Source of the DNA: Ignavibacteriota bacterium
GTDB lineage: Bacteria; Bacteroidota; Ignavibacteria; Tepidaquicellales; OLB5
Assembly: GCA_003820375.1 (NCBI GenBank)
Contig: RPQH01000031.1
Span: 1-45,056 of the forward strand
Length of the DNA stretch: 45,056 nucleotides
Direction: 5' to 3'
Notes under the pieces: generated by a model
Database searches by the model: none
The model's input: the letters and a program-made list of their open reading frames with translations, nothing else
What the model was told of the DNA's origin: nothing
Shown: one piece after another, positions 9,934-19,581 of the stretch
How positions within the stretch are numbered: the stretch's first letter is position 1
Layout: each line of letters begins with the position of its first letter
Program-made: the position numbers and the translations under genes

Positions 9934-12535
9934 ACTTCCGGTAAACTCCTGCTGTTGTATTTAAAAATTTACTGTTTTCAAGTTTATCAATTGCATTGCC
10001 CTGAAGCTCAATCCCATTCCAGTCTCCTGTTAAACTTTGGAATATTACTTCATTTCCTTTTGCATCTATCGTTCCTCCATCCTGAACTGTAATCTTTGTA
10101 CCTGCTTTCATATTAATTTTACATGGGAAGGGGAATATTAAATTTCCCCCTTTGCAAACTACAATTTCATTTTCAACATTTGTCCCTGCATCATCACTGT
10201 TCAAAACAAAATTATCCTTTACATATATTTTTCCGGGAACAGGTATTTCCCAGATGCCCCTGCCGTATGTACTTACACGCAGCTTACCCGAAACCCTGCT
10301 GTAATACATTTTTGTTATCATGCAATTTGGCAGTCCTGCACCATATTCCTTCCATGAAACACCATCATTTGTACTTATGAATACACCTGCATCAGTTGCC
10401 GCCAGTATATTTTTTGTCGTTTCATCCGAAAAATAAATCAGTATATCAGTAACCGGACCGTCAGGCAAATTACTGCTGATGTTTATCCAGCTCAAGCCGC
10501 CGTCTGTTGATTTAAATAAATGCGGTATCTTAAATCCATACAAGCCGATATAGATTTCATTTTCATTAACCGGATTTATGGCAAGTGATGAGAAATAATT
10601 ATCCGGTATTTTTTTCCTGTGGTAATCAAACAGGTCCGCCCAGCTTCCCGTTGTCCTGTCATATTTATATATACGGTTCGTAACATGCCATTCGGGTATA
10701 ATAATGCTTCCTGTGGTAGCATAAAAAATATTCGGATTTGACCTGCTGATTGCAAGCTGCTGCGGCAAAAAGTTAACGGGCATTGTAGAATAAGGTGTCT
10801 TGCTGTCAAAGCTTGCACCGTTATCGGTTGACCTGAGTAGTAAAATATTTCCTGTTTCTTTAGTACCTGTCTCCCGGTTTTTAAGTATAAAAAATACTCC
10901 CGGCTCTGTTGGGTGTGAAATAATAGGGAATATCGCAGCTCCGGGAAGGAACCTGGCTTCAGCATTTGATGATTGACCGTAGCTTTTACCTGCATCTGAA
11001 GTATAATAAACAGTACCGGGAATTGAACCGGTCATGCTGCATACAAAAACATTCGGCACGGTTTCAGAAGTTGTTGTAGTTGCACCATCACCTACTATTG
11101 TAACGTTCCAGATTAAGTTGTCCTGATTTTTATACATCATACCCATATCCTGTGCGCCGCCTGCAAGTATATCCGGATTAAATTGGGTGGACGAGAAGCG
11201 GATAAATTGTGTCAGATTAAGTGTATTATTTAAGCCGGTATTCCATGTTTTTCCGCCATCATCTGAAGTGTTAACACCTCCGTCACAGCCAACTATTATC
11301 TTTTCAGGGTTTGATGGATTAAAATCCAGTGCGTGAAGGTCCGGATGGATCGGCTGTGTTGTTGCTCCTTCTTCACATGCATTGCATCCCCAGTAGCCTA
11401 TTGTTCCGATACAGCAGAAAGATTTTCCCCAATCTGACGTCTTATATAAATTAGATAAACCAAAATAAATTATATTGTGGTCATCTGGATGTACTGCAAG
11501 CATAAGATTAAATCCTGCATTTCCGCCTCCGGGTCCAATATCTGTTTCCGAAAATTTATATCCTCCGTCTGATGATGTGCAAAGATATGTATGTTCGCCC
11601 ATATCAAAAAATATAGTAACATACTGCGGCTCGTTTTGACACACTGCAATTTTTGTCCTTCTGTTCTCCAGCTTTGTAAATTCATGCTTGCGGAAGCTCT
11701 CGCCTCCGTCTTCAGATATCCAGTACCCGATACTCGGATAAAATTGATATTCTGATGATGGACCGATTGCATATACTTTCCTTCCATCCGGTGAAAAAGC
11801 AACATCGGTGCATTGTCTTTTAGCAGTATCGGATGGGATAATTTTTTCCCAGCTTTCCCCGGCATCTTCACTGCGATAGAGACCGGTTTGTAATGCGGCA
11901 AATAACTGGTCAGGATTACGCGGATTAATGGCAACCTTGTAAAATGTAGTTCTGTATGGCAAGCCTTTTCTGTATAGAGTCCATGTTTCACCGCCATCTG
12001 TAGATTTTAATATTCCGCAGCCTGAATACGGTCCGCCGCCGAACCAGACACCTTCACCGGTTCCGCAATATATTATGGAATACTCACCGGAAAGATTCGG
12101 GTCTATTGCTATTGAACCTGAAGCAAGTGCTTTTTCATTATCGGTTTTTGGCGACCAGTGAAGTCCGCCATCCGTTGTTTTCCAGACACCGCCCTGTGCA
12201 CCGCCTAAAAATATCGTGTTACCGCTTTTATCACGCGGGTCATATGCAACTGTTGACACTCTTCCTGATGATGTACCATAAAAATTAATCGGAGTTGGGC
12301 CTAAGCTTGTCCACTGCTCCGTATCCTGTAAATGGTATCCTTGCTTTTTACGTAAGGCAAATTTTTGCTCCATCATTTGATAAAAAGCGTCTTCAGGAGC
12401 ATTAAAATAATGTGTAAACAGGGGATTAGCCAGCATTTTATCAGGAGGAGTATCCGGTTTATTATTTTGTGAATGCAGATTATGTAAAGAAACAAATAAG
12501 CATATAAAAAAGAAAAAATATTTTATTGTTTTCAT
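9932..12535 (-). CDS. Sortilin/Vps10-like Asp-box beta-propeller protein lacking a sorting domain
   Basis: This is an 867-residue exported protein. Residues 1-22 form a signal peptide (M-K-T-I-K-Y then F/L-rich, ending H-S-Q). Residues ~75-770 hold repeated Asp-boxes (K-T-T-D-G-G-x-H-W, K-S-T-D-G-G-E-T-W, R-S-E-D-A-G-E-S-W, S-T-N-D-G-V-S-W), the signature of the sortilin/GH74-like ten-bladed propeller fold. Residues ~775-867 start a beta-helix-like stretch (V-V-C-K-G-G-N-L, K-I-T-V-Q-D-G-G-T-I-D-A-K-G-N) that normally leads to a T9SS domain. Here the protein stops at V-Y-R-K with TAA, and the minus strand continues straight into the GTTCGTAGA array. The sorting domain is absent from the following 230 bp in all frames I checked. 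It may be C-terminally truncated, periplasm-retained or non-functional. Confidence 0.85.
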   Translation of the reverse strand: MKTIKYFFFFICLFVSLHNLHSQNNKPDTPPDKMLANPLFTHYFNAPEDAFYQMMEQKFALRKKQGYHLQDTEQWTSLGPTPINFYGTSSGRVSTVAYDPRDKSGNTIFLGGAQGGVWKTTDGGLHWSPKTDNEKALASGSIAIDPNLSGEYSIIYCGTGEGVWFGGGPYSGCGILKSTDGGETWTLYRKGLPYRTTFYKVAINPRNPDQLFAALQTGLYRSEDAGESWEKIIPSDTAKRQCTDVAFSPDGRKVYAIGPSSEYQFYPSIGYWISEDGGESFRKHEFTKLENRRTKIAVCQNEPQYVTIFFDMGEHTYLCTSSDGGYKFSETDIGPGGGNAGFNLMLAVHPDDHNIIYFGLSNLYKTSDWGKSFCCIGTIGYWGCNACEEGATTQPIHPDLHALDFNPSNPEKIIVGCDGGVNTSDDGGKTWNTGLNNTLNLTQFIRFSSTQFNPDILAGGAQDMGMMYKNQDNLIWNVTIVGDGATTTTSETVPNVFVCSMTGSIPGTVYYTSDAGKSYGQSSNAEARFLPGAAIFPIISHPTEPGVFFILKNRETGTKETGNILLLRSTDNGASFDSKTPYSTMPVNFLPQQLAISRSNPNIFYATTGSIIIPEWHVTNRIYKYDRTTGSWADLFDYHRKKIPDNYFSSLAINPVNENEIYIGLYGFKIPHLFKSTDGGLSWINISSNLPDGPVTDILIYFSDETTKNILAATDAGVFISTNDGVSWKEYGAGLPNCMITKMYYSRVSGKLRVSTYGRGIWEIPVPGKIYVKDNFVLNSDDAGTNVENEIVVCKGGNLIFPFPCKINMKAGTKITVQDGGTIDAKGNEVIFQSLTGDWNGIELQGNAIDKLENSKFLNTTAGVYRK

Positions 12536-12630
12536 AACTTATTATTCATATCATTTTACTTGGCAATTTACTATATCTAAAGTAAACACTAAAACCAATA
12601 AAATCAGTTCAAACAAATAGTAGTAAAAAA

Positions 12631-12671
12631 GTCGGGAGTCAGGGAGTCATTGAGTTTGTGAGCCGGGAGTC
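12631..12671. repeat. Degenerate short repeat around GGGAGTCA
   Basis: GGGAGTCA occurs twice in tandem, followed by looser TTGAGTTT, GTGAGCCG and GGGAGTCA-like units. The period is about 8. It lies in the 267-bp gap downstream of the protease gene and upstream of the propeller gene. Confidence 0.55.
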
Positions 12672-12707
12672 AAAAGGCAGTATTGAAAAATCATCTGTGA
12701 ATGTAAA

Positions 12708-12740
12708 ATAAAAAAAGGCGGTCAAAACTTAACCGCCTAA
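12708..12740 (-). terminator. Intrinsic terminator of the subtilase gene
   Basis: The stem AGGCGGT/ACCGCCT (12716-12722 with 12732-12738) has a 9-nt loop and a T-run on the minus strand (A-run 12711-12716 on plus). It lies about 65 bp after the protease stop codon. Confidence 0.85.
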
Positions 12741-12802
12741 TAATAATTTATAATCTGCTGAGCGAAGCAAAGTCCCGTTACCCCGGGATAATCTATAATC
12801 TG

Positions 12803-15265
12803 TTATTTCACAAGAACCATCTTCTTAACATCACTGAACAATAAAGAGTTTGAGCCATGTTTAGTTGCTTCCATTTTATAGAAGTATATACCGCTGCTTA
12901 ATCCTTTGTAGAAGTTTGCATCAAATTCAATTTTATGTGTACCTGCATCTCTTACATTGTTTATCAGTATTGCAATTTCCCGTCCTATTGCATCGAATAC
13001 TTTCACCGTGACAAATGATTTTTCAGCAAGTGAATAAGTAATAATTGTTGCAGGGTTGAACGGATTTGGAAAGTTCTGTGATAATGAAAAGACAAGAGGT
13101 ACTTCAATATTCGGGTCTGTTCCTGTAACAGTACCAAACGGGAAATTAGTTGTTTGTGCCAGTGTTGTATAATAACTTACAATATGCGTGTTGTTTGTCA
13201 TACCCAGGTCAAGTGTATGGGTTGAAACAGCAGTTGACTTAGTCTTAATTGTAAGGAGTATATGTCTTACTGTATCTGTAACTTTAAATTTAAGTGTGTC
13301 GAATGATGCCTGGGTTAAGTCTGTAATACCGGTAAATGGAGCTTCTTTAAGAAGCCTGTCTCCGGCATCAGCAATATTATTTTTATTGATATCCCAGTAT
13401 AACCTGAATTTTTCAACATCTGTAGTTGTTGCTGTACCGCCAATATTATATAATAATTTCTTTAATGAACCAATCCATGGAGATGCTGTATTCTTAAATT
13501 TTAATCCCACTAATTCTCTTGCTGTATCATTCGGAAGAGTTGTATTGCCAAGCAGCCAGTTGCTTGCACCATTAACACCTTCAGCAAAAAGAGCAGGTGA
13601 GGTTGTTGCAAGGAGAGCATCGATTCTTCCGGTACCATACCTGTAATCTTTACCCGGGTCTCCCTTTTCAATAGCAGTTAATTCCAGCACCCTGTCAACA
13701 TCCCTGGGAAGCATTTCAGGATTATTTGAAAGCATCAACGCAACACATCCTCCTGTATGAGGAGTTGCCGATGATGTTCCACCGAAAGTACCATAGCCTG
13801 TTCCTGAACTGACATATGTAGAAATAGAGCTTTCTCCCGGAGCAGAAACGTCGGGTTTTAATAAGCCCATTGAGTCGGGAATTTCAACAGGAGCTACACG
13901 GCTGTAAGGATAATCCTTATGCTCCGGTAATATTGAATATGTGTATGTCCCCCATAATGCCCAGTTACCCCACGTTGATGGTCCCCATGGAGAGCTTGAC
14001 GCAATAACATCTGTATTGCAATTGACATTACCTACACCAATAACACCGCTCAGGTTACCTACTTTTTGCTGGTCAGTATGACGCCATGGTGCAGGGCAGT
14101 TTCCTACACTTGATATGTTCAATGGAACACCGTATGAATTACCGTCATTACTTGTTGAGTTTGTATGAATAACACCTGCTGCAAGTGACATATCTGTTGC
14201 CTGCCTCATTAAGCTGTAATCCGGTTTAGGATTCATACCCCATTTCCAGCTTAAAGAGCTAGTAATAACATCAGCACCCATCAGAACGGCATACTGAAAA
14301 GCTGATATCTGCTGTGTGAATCCTGAACTGTTCCTGCAGCAAATTCCTTTTGCATTAGGAGCAACACCTGTTTGTGTTCCGCCTGTTCCATCTCCAACAA
14401 CATGTCCCATTGTAGCAGAACCGTGTGATGCTGTGGTAATGTTGTAATTGTTAGTTGTAAAATCCCATCCGATAAGGTCGTCAATTTTACCGTTTCCATC
14501 GTTATCGACACCGTTGATATCACCGGCATCAAGTGCTGATGTTGTTCCCGAGCCGAAGATTATAGTCATGCCATTATTATTTGCATCTTCTCCAAGGTTT
14601 TGAAATATACCGTGTACAAGGTCAGGATGTCTCCACCAGAAACCGTCATCACAGTTTGCAACTGTAACGCCTTTGCCCCGGTTTCCTAAAGCCCAGCAAT
14701 CGTCGGCATTCATTAATAAAATACCGGGTTCAATTGCACGTGAGTCTGTACCGTTCGGAGCTGCATTCCAGAAGGGGACAATTGCTTCGATATCAAGCAT
14801 TTGTTCTTCGGGATACGTTGGGTTGTAACAAATCTGCGAAATATCATTATAAGCTGCTGCGAGCTGATTAATAACTGTAGGCGTGGCTTTCAATATTATT
14901 ATATTAACCAGCCAGACAGTTTCAATTTCCTGTACTTCATCTGTTGAGCGTGAAGTAAGAAAATTCTTTACACTGCTTTGTTTCTGCTCAGCAAAATTTT
15001 GCAGCCTGCTGATTACGATAGCTCTTCTCTCTTTTTTAGGCGTATCATAAGAGATATCATTAAAGTTGTTTAATGTTAAATTGCTGTTGAACTTTATATA
15101 AATGGGAATCAGTTCATTGGCTGAAGATTGTCCCATTACTGATTGCAGAAATACATCAATTTTTTGTACATCTGAATTTATATTTGCAAAAGAGCCTGTT
15201 GATGCTGATAAAGAAAATAATAAAGCAAGAAAAATTAATTTTAATATGTAATTTTTCGTTTTCAT
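12803..15265 (-). CDS. Secreted subtilisin-like (S8) serine protease with T9SS sorting domain
   Basis: This is an 820-residue extracellular peptidase. Residues 1-27 form the signal peptide, and ~30-160 resemble an inhibitor-I9-type propeptide. The S8 catalytic triad is visible: Asp206 in V-A-N-C-D-D-G, His281 in H-G-S-A-T-M-G-H, and Ser498 in G-G-T-S-S-A-T-P. The oxyanion Asn is probably in the N-S-T-S-N-D-G segment near residue 370. An Asp/Asn-rich loop at ~249-263 (D-I-N-G-V-D-N-D-G-N-G-K-I-D-D) looks like a calcium-binding insertion. Residues ~555-735 are a beta-rich extension. The final ~85 residues are a T9SS type A domain (N-F-P-N-P-F-N-P, S-G-I-Y-F-Y-K-M, ending K-K-M-V-L-V-K). A likely role is extracellular protein degradation or processing. 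It is monocistronic, followed by a terminator. Confidence 0.95.
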   Translation of the reverse strand: MKTKNYILKLIFLALLFSLSASTGSFANINSDVQKIDVFLQSVMGQSSANELIPIYIKFNSNLTLNNFNDISYDTPKKERRAIVISRLQNFAEQKQSSVKNFLTSRSTDEVQEIETVWLVNIIILKATPTVINQLAAAYNDISQICYNPTYPEEQMLDIEAIVPFWNAAPNGTDSRAIEPGILLMNADDCWALGNRGKGVTVANCDDGFWWRHPDLVHGIFQNLGEDANNNGMTIIFGSGTTSALDAGDINGVDNDGNGKIDDLIGWDFTTNNYNITTASHGSATMGHVVGDGTGGTQTGVAPNAKGICCRNSSGFTQQISAFQYAVLMGADVITSSLSWKWGMNPKPDYSLMRQATDMSLAAGVIHTNSTSNDGNSYGVPLNISSVGNCPAPWRHTDQQKVGNLSGVIGVGNVNCNTDVIASSSPWGPSTWGNWALWGTYTYSILPEHKDYPYSRVAPVEIPDSMGLLKPDVSAPGESSISTYVSSGTGYGTFGGTSSATPHTGGCVALMLSNNPEMLPRDVDRVLELTAIEKGDPGKDYRYGTGRIDALLATTSPALFAEGVNGASNWLLGNTTLPNDTARELVGLKFKNTASPWIGSLKKLLYNIGGTATTTDVEKFRLYWDINKNNIADAGDRLLKEAPFTGITDLTQASFDTLKFKVTDTVRHILLTIKTKSTAVSTHTLDLGMTNNTHIVSYYTTLAQTTNFPFGTVTGTDPNIEVPLVFSLSQNFPNPFNPATIITYSLAEKSFVTVKVFDAIGREIAILINNVRDAGTHKIEFDANFYKGLSSGIYFYKMEATKHGSNSLLFSDVKKMVLVK

Positions 15266-15400
15266 GATTACCGCTTTTAAGTTTATAAAAGATATAAGTT
15301 GTAGGATAAATATACGTAGAAATGTAGGAAAACAATATGAACTTTAATATGTATTTGACGGCTCCTGAAACATGCTATTTAAAAAGTTCCATATTAAAAA

Positions 15401-15433
15401 TAAAAAAAACGGGGTAACTTTAATTACCCCGTT
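15401..15433 (-). terminator. Intrinsic terminator of the glycosidase-like gene
   Basis: A 9-bp stem ACGGGGTAA/TTACCCCGT (15409-15417 with 15424-15432) has a minus-strand T-run made by the A-run at 15402-15409. It lies 20 bp after the stop of the gene ending at 15453. A near-identical hairpin terminates the next gene at 16907. Confidence 0.85.
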
Positions 15434-15452
15434 ATAAAACTAAAAATAGATT

Positions 15453-16676
15453 TTATTTTACAAGTATCATCTTTTTTATAGCGGTAAAATCTGCAGTCTC
15501 CAGCTTGTAGAAATATACACCGCTCGATAAACTGGATGCATTAAAATTAATGCTGTAAGAACCGGCATTATAATTCTCATTTACGACGGTTGAAACCAGA
15601 TTACCGGATATGTCATACACGTTTAATTTTACCATACCTTCTTTGGCAATATCAAATTTTATATTAGTAGATGGATTAAAAGGATTTGGATAGTTCTGTG
15701 CCAATGAAAACGTTTTTTCAGTAATATCATTATTAACATTTAGCGTGAAATTATGGCCGGAACCGGGATTATCATTAATAATGCCTGAAATCCCTTTCAT
15801 TAAATTATTTATAATATTCCATCTGGGATTGTTTTGATACGGTATACAATCCCTGATAAAATACCACCAGAACACACCTCCCTGAACGTTTGCAGAAATA
15901 TTGTCCAGGATAAAAGGCTGCTGATAATATTTGCTGATATAAGGATTAATATTTCCCTGAATATTAGTGCCGCATTCTCCGATTCCAATTACAGAATTCG
16001 GGAACCTGCTGTGCAATTCTCTGAAAACATTTACCCAGTTTGGCTGGTAATTATTACAATCATCTTCATAATATGCAACAAAAATATAATCAATATTTTT
16101 TTCATCAATTCTTGACGGTAAAAAATAATTATCTATCCAGTGAAACATTTCGTTATTCGGATTTTCCCAACATTCGTGATTATAATAAAATGTAAATGAA
16201 ATGGTTTTATTTCTCAAAATTTTAGTTTGCTGATAAGCAGTCTCAAGCTTTGCTATAACTTCAGGTATAGAACCCAGCCATTCACCATTTACTTCATTAC
16301 CAATTTCCCAGATATCTACATTTTCCTGAAGTCCTGTCTGAGTAACATATTCTATTATACGGTCAGTGAACTGCTGATGATTGTAAAGGTAGAAAGGTTC
16401 ACTGTCAAGTATATCGCCCATTATATAGCTTACCTGGTGTAATTGCTGAACGGCATTAATATATGTATTAGCAGGTCTCCATTCGTCAAATACAACCCGG
16501 GTAGTCGGTTTTTTTATGAAATGTGATAAAGCTTCTTTCTTTGCTATCAGGTTGGTATCAACATCATCAAGTGTGACTCCCCATATCCAGTTAGGGTTTC
16601 CTATCTGTGATTCTACTTTAATAATTGATAAATTTATGAAGACAAAAATTATCGTAAACTTTATAGTAATTTTCAT
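15453..16676 (-). CDS. Secreted clan GH-A-like TIM-barrel glycosidase with T9SS sorting domain
   Basis: This is a 407-residue exported protein. Residues 1-23 form the signal peptide (V-E-S-Q cleavage region). The body reads as a (beta/alpha)8 glycosidase: W-E-I-G-N-E-V-N-G-E-W at ~123-133 supplies the Asn127-Glu128 pair expected of the acid/base in clan GH-A, and I-G-I-G-E-C-G-T supplies Glu234 as the probable nucleophile. The family (GH5, GH39 or a relative) cannot be decided by eye. Residues ~325-407 are a T9SS type A sorting domain (N-Y-P-N-P-F-N-P-S-T-N-I, S-G-V-Y-F-Y-K-L, ending K-K-M-I-L-V-K). Its sorting domain is strikingly like those of the two propeller genes downstream in the window, although the catalytic parts are unrelated. 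Likely role: cleavage of extracellular polysaccharide. Confidence 0.85.
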   Translation of the reverse strand: MKITIKFTIIFVFINLSIIKVESQIGNPNWIWGVTLDDVDTNLIAKKEALSHFIKKPTTRVVFDEWRPANTYINAVQQLHQVSYIMGDILDSEPFYLYNHQQFTDRIIEYVTQTGLQENVDIWEIGNEVNGEWLGSIPEVIAKLETAYQQTKILRNKTISFTFYYNHECWENPNNEMFHWIDNYFLPSRIDEKNIDYIFVAYYEDDCNNYQPNWVNVFRELHSRFPNSVIGIGECGTNIQGNINPYISKYYQQPFILDNISANVQGGVFWWYFIRDCIPYQNNPRWNIINNLMKGISGIINDNPGSGHNFTLNVNNDITEKTFSLAQNYPNPFNPSTNIKFDIAKEGMVKLNVYDISGNLVSTVVNENYNAGSYSINFNASSLSSGVYFYKLETADFTAIKKMILVK

Positions 16677-16906
16677 AAAGGATTTTTTTAATTTAACAAA
16701 TTAATTGACTATTTATCAGCAGGTTGAGTATTTTTTAATAATCAATTAGTTACAAATAAAATTCCTGATATTATGAAACTTATTTAATGCAGAAAATTCC
16801 CGGTTTATTAATATATAACTATATGGTTTTATGAAAGTACGGGTTTTTATTAAAGATATGATTATTATAGGTTTCCATAGAGGGTAACAGGTGAATTAAA
16901 ATTTAT

Positions 16907-16934
16907 AAACGGGATAACTTTCGTTACCCCGTTA
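16907..16934 (-). terminator. Intrinsic terminator of the 668-residue propeller gene
   Basis: The stem AACGGGATAAC/GTTACCCCGTT (16908-16918 with 16923-16933) has a 4-nt loop. The single mismatch becomes a G-U pair on the minus-strand RNA. The minus-strand T-run is weak here. Confidence 0.7.
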
Positions 16935-16951
16935 TAAAATACAAAATAATT

Positions 16952-18958
16952 TTATTTTACAAGTATCATCTTTTTTATACTGGTGAAATCAGCAGTCTCC
17001 AGTTTGTAGAAGTAAATTCCGCTGGATAAGCCGGATGCATTAAAATCTACACTGTACTGACCTGCATAATAATTGTCATTTATCAAAGCTGAAACCAGTT
17101 TGCCTGTTACATCATATACATTTAATTTAACCATGCCTGATTTAGCAAGGTCAAATCTTACTGTTGTTGATGGGTTGAACGGGTTCGGGAAATTTTGATA
17201 TAAATAAAACTTCTCAGGAACTTCAGTGTTATTAATAGTCAATCCTACCGGGTTAACAGTCAATGCTATTGATCTTACATGAATAGGTGTTCCGTTTGAA
17301 CCGGCACCGGTTACTTTGATTGTGTAAGAACCTGAAGTTACTCCGCCCGATGTTTTAATTCTCAATCTTAAAGAATCAGGGAACGTATTAATTGAATCTT
17401 TTAATACAGGAGTAGTTTTATTCAGGAATGACAGGGCAATTGTACCTGCACCCGGAGTTGGCGTAACCGTTGCCGTAAACTTTGCAACATCTGTATAAAG
17501 TTTTGTTGACGGTATTGATACCCATGTAAAGTCACTGTCATTTGATGCTTGTATAGTATGTGCGGAAGGTATAGCTGTTAAAGCGAAATCAGGGAAATAA
17601 CCTACATATGTATTTGCCTGTCCGCTGTTTCTGCCGTCAAACCAAACAGACATAGATGTTTTTGAATTTGCTGCAATCATGTGATAATCACCTTTGTAAC
17701 ATGGAGCGCCGCAGCTTCCGCCGGGATATACCCATGATTGGTTGGTTACCCTCTGGTTTGGCACAAATGATGTTCCGCCTGTTGTTGTATATGTTGCATA
17801 AACATCTACTAACTGGTTATTGGGGTCATTTCTCATATCATACCAGTTAATATATAATTTTCCTGTTGTCTTTTCACACCATATTGATGAGAACCATTGA
17901 TGTGTTAATGTGGGGTTCGGATTATCATTTACTACTGTAATTGGTGACCATGATAATCCCTGGTCTGTTGAATATCTTAAAAACACATCTGATTTGTTTC
18001 CGCTTCCCGGAGGATTGTTGCCTGAGTATACCAAATACAATCTTCCTCTGTACGGACCGTAACTATTATCACATGCAATCCACGGATATGCTCTGCATCT
18101 TGCTCCATTAACAGTACCGCGAGAGCTTATTTCCAGACCAATAGTGCCAATACCTGATAAACTTGACACAACCTGGAAGTTCAAGCCGCCGTTTGTTGAG
18201 CGGTGGAATGTATAGGTTCCATTGTTATTAGAACCTGAATAGGTAACAAGCCAAACACATCCGCCCTGAATGGTACCGTTTGGTCCTACAGCTATATGTA
18301 CACCCGGTAAGTTATGAGGGGAACCATTATATGTTTGTTGAAAAGATGCTCCGTGATCAGTGCTTCTAGCAAAGTATGCAGAGCCTGAGCCGGTCATTGC
18401 CTGGTAGATATATCCGGCATATGGTCCATTGGTTTGATCAATTGCCATTGTGTTTCTATCAACACCGTTAACACCGGATACCGCAGTGGTCCATGTAACT
18501 CCGTTATCACTTGATTTAATAACCCATGTTCCTGTAACAGGGCTTTTCATCGTCTGATAAAATAAAGTGCCGTTGCTGTCTGCGGCAGTCCACGGGTCAC
18601 CTGCACTGTTTGGAACAACAGGGTACCATGTTGTCCAGTTTTCACCGTTTAATGTATAATGACCGGTATTAATATTTGAACATGTGAAGAAGTTATTTGG
18701 GGCTCTCATATTTGCAGATATATGCTGCTCCATAAAGTCAACGCCAAGGTCCCAGTTATCATACCCGTTATTAGTAATAACTGCAAATGGTTCCGGAGTT
18801 CTGGGTATAGCCGCATCTCTTATAACACTCGGCGGCGGCTGATCTAAATACGGATTGTCGGCTTCTGTTTTTGGACTGTCAGATGCCTGGAAAAGTAATG
18901 TTAAAGTTCCTCCTATTAACAATACCAGTAATGATTTGAAACTGAAAAGATTCTTCAT
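16952..18958 (-). CDS. Secreted sialidase-fold (BNR) beta-propeller protein with T9SS sorting domain
   Basis: This is a 668-residue exported protein. Residues 1-26 form a signal peptide (M-K-N-L-F-S-F-K-S-L then hydrophobic, ending F-Q-A-S). Residues ~55-480 carry Asp-boxes (S-S-D-N-G-V-T-W, S-T-D-H-G-A-S-F, S-T-N-G-G-L-N-F, S-T-D-Q-G-L-S-W) of the sialidase or BNR-repeat fold. I see no complete sialidase active site, so binding and hydrolysis are both open. Residues ~490-585 are a beta-sandwich-like linker (T-S-G-S-Y-T-I-K-V-T-G). The last ~80 are a T9SS type A domain ending K-K-M-I-L-V-K. It is a paralogue of the 674-residue protein at 21782-23806, sharing the same domain order and many matching segments (D-R-N-T, I-A-V-G-P-N-G, G-P-Y-R-G-R-L-Y-L-V-Y-S). 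Confidence 0.9.
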   Translation of the reverse strand: MKNLFSFKSLLVLLIGGTLTLLFQASDSPKTEADNPYLDQPPPSVIRDAAIPRTPEPFAVITNNGYDNWDLGVDFMEQHISANMRAPNNFFTCSNINTGHYTLNGENWTTWYPVVPNSAGDPWTAADSNGTLFYQTMKSPVTGTWVIKSSDNGVTWTTAVSGVNGVDRNTMAIDQTNGPYAGYIYQAMTGSGSAYFARSTDHGASFQQTYNGSPHNLPGVHIAVGPNGTIQGGCVWLVTYSGSNNNGTYTFHRSTNGGLNFQVVSSLSGIGTIGLEISSRGTVNGARCRAYPWIACDNSYGPYRGRLYLVYSGNNPPGSGNKSDVFLRYSTDQGLSWSPITVVNDNPNPTLTHQWFSSIWCEKTTGKLYINWYDMRNDPNNQLVDVYATYTTTGGTSFVPNQRVTNQSWVYPGGSCGAPCYKGDYHMIAANSKTSMSVWFDGRNSGQANTYVGYFPDFALTAIPSAHTIQASNDSDFTWVSIPSTKLYTDVAKFTATVTPTPGAGTIALSFLNKTTPVLKDSINTFPDSLRLRIKTSGGVTSGSYTIKVTGAGSNGTPIHVRSIALTVNPVGLTINNTEVPEKFYLYQNFPNPFNPSTTVRFDLAKSGMVKLNVYDVTGKLVSALINDNYYAGQYSVDFNASGLSSGIYFYKLETADFTSIKKMILVK

Positions 18959-19581
18959 GAGAAATAAGTTAAGTTAAGATAAAAAAAATGTTATTGATAT
19001 ATTTATTGGTTGATGTAAATATTTGTGAATATATATGCTTAATAATAGCAAAAAACTATATTATAAAAAATTCTTTTTTCTTTATATAGAGATAATCTTT
19101 CATTTTTACTGAATTTTTAGCTTCTCATGAAAAGTTACAGGTTGCAAGTTGAAAAGTTGAAAAGTTGAAAAGTTGAAAAGTTGGAAGATTGGAAAATTGG
19201 AAAATTGGAAGATTGGAAGATTGGAAGATTGGAAGATTGGAAGATTGAAAGATTGAAAGATTGAAAAATTTGGGATTTAAATTCGCAATTGGCAATGGCT
19301 CCCTGCACGCCCGACTGCAACGGGCAGGCAGTCGAAATTCGAAATTAAGAGGCAGTCAAGCTGCCGTTGGTAGTAGTTTGCCTCCAATAACATGCAAATT
19401 TCCAACAACATGTCTATATTTTATGCAGTAATTAACATCTTGATAATATAAACTAAGCATATGAAATTACATTGTTTATACGACATTTCCCATTTAATGT
19501 TTTTTTACTCCGGTAGATTGGGAAAACTGATAAAGACTTACCGGATAATGCTGCTTTTATTAAATATTTTACATTTAAATA
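18959..19581. other. Repeat-bearing gap without a recognisable gene
   Basis: This is the 623-bp spacer between divergent genes. It holds the octamer array at 19141-19270, then degraded palindromic bits at 19311-19365 (GACTGC...GCAGTC and GGCAGTCAAGCTGCC) with a TCGAAATTCGAAATT direct repeat between them. It presumably includes promoters for both flanking genes, but I could not identify a convincing one. Open frames here are low-complexity products of the repeats. Confidence 0.6.
19141..19270. repeat. 8-bp tandem array (RTTGRAAR), about 16 copies in blocks
   Basis: Unit order from 19148: four GTTGAAAA, one GTTGGAAG, two ATTGGAAA, five ATTGGAAG, two ATTGAAAG, one ATTGAAAA and a partial unit. 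A truncated unit GTTGCAA precedes. The blocks of identical variants point to local unit duplication. A short relative occurs at 40878. Confidence 0.95.

Noticed and set aside
10123..11997. Several open frames inside the propeller gene on both strands
   Set aside because: They are contained within the strongly supported 867-residue frame and show no domain features of their own.
16952..18958. Active sialidase (neuraminidase)
   Set aside because: Asp-boxes are present, but I cannot find the Arg triad, Tyr and Asp of the catalytic site. The fold call is kept and the activity is not.
19135..19320. A minus-strand protein of 61 residues (repeating I-F-Q-S-S-N)
   Set aside because: It is the translation of the octamer array. 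It has no start context, and the periodic peptide is an artefact of the 8-bp repeat.
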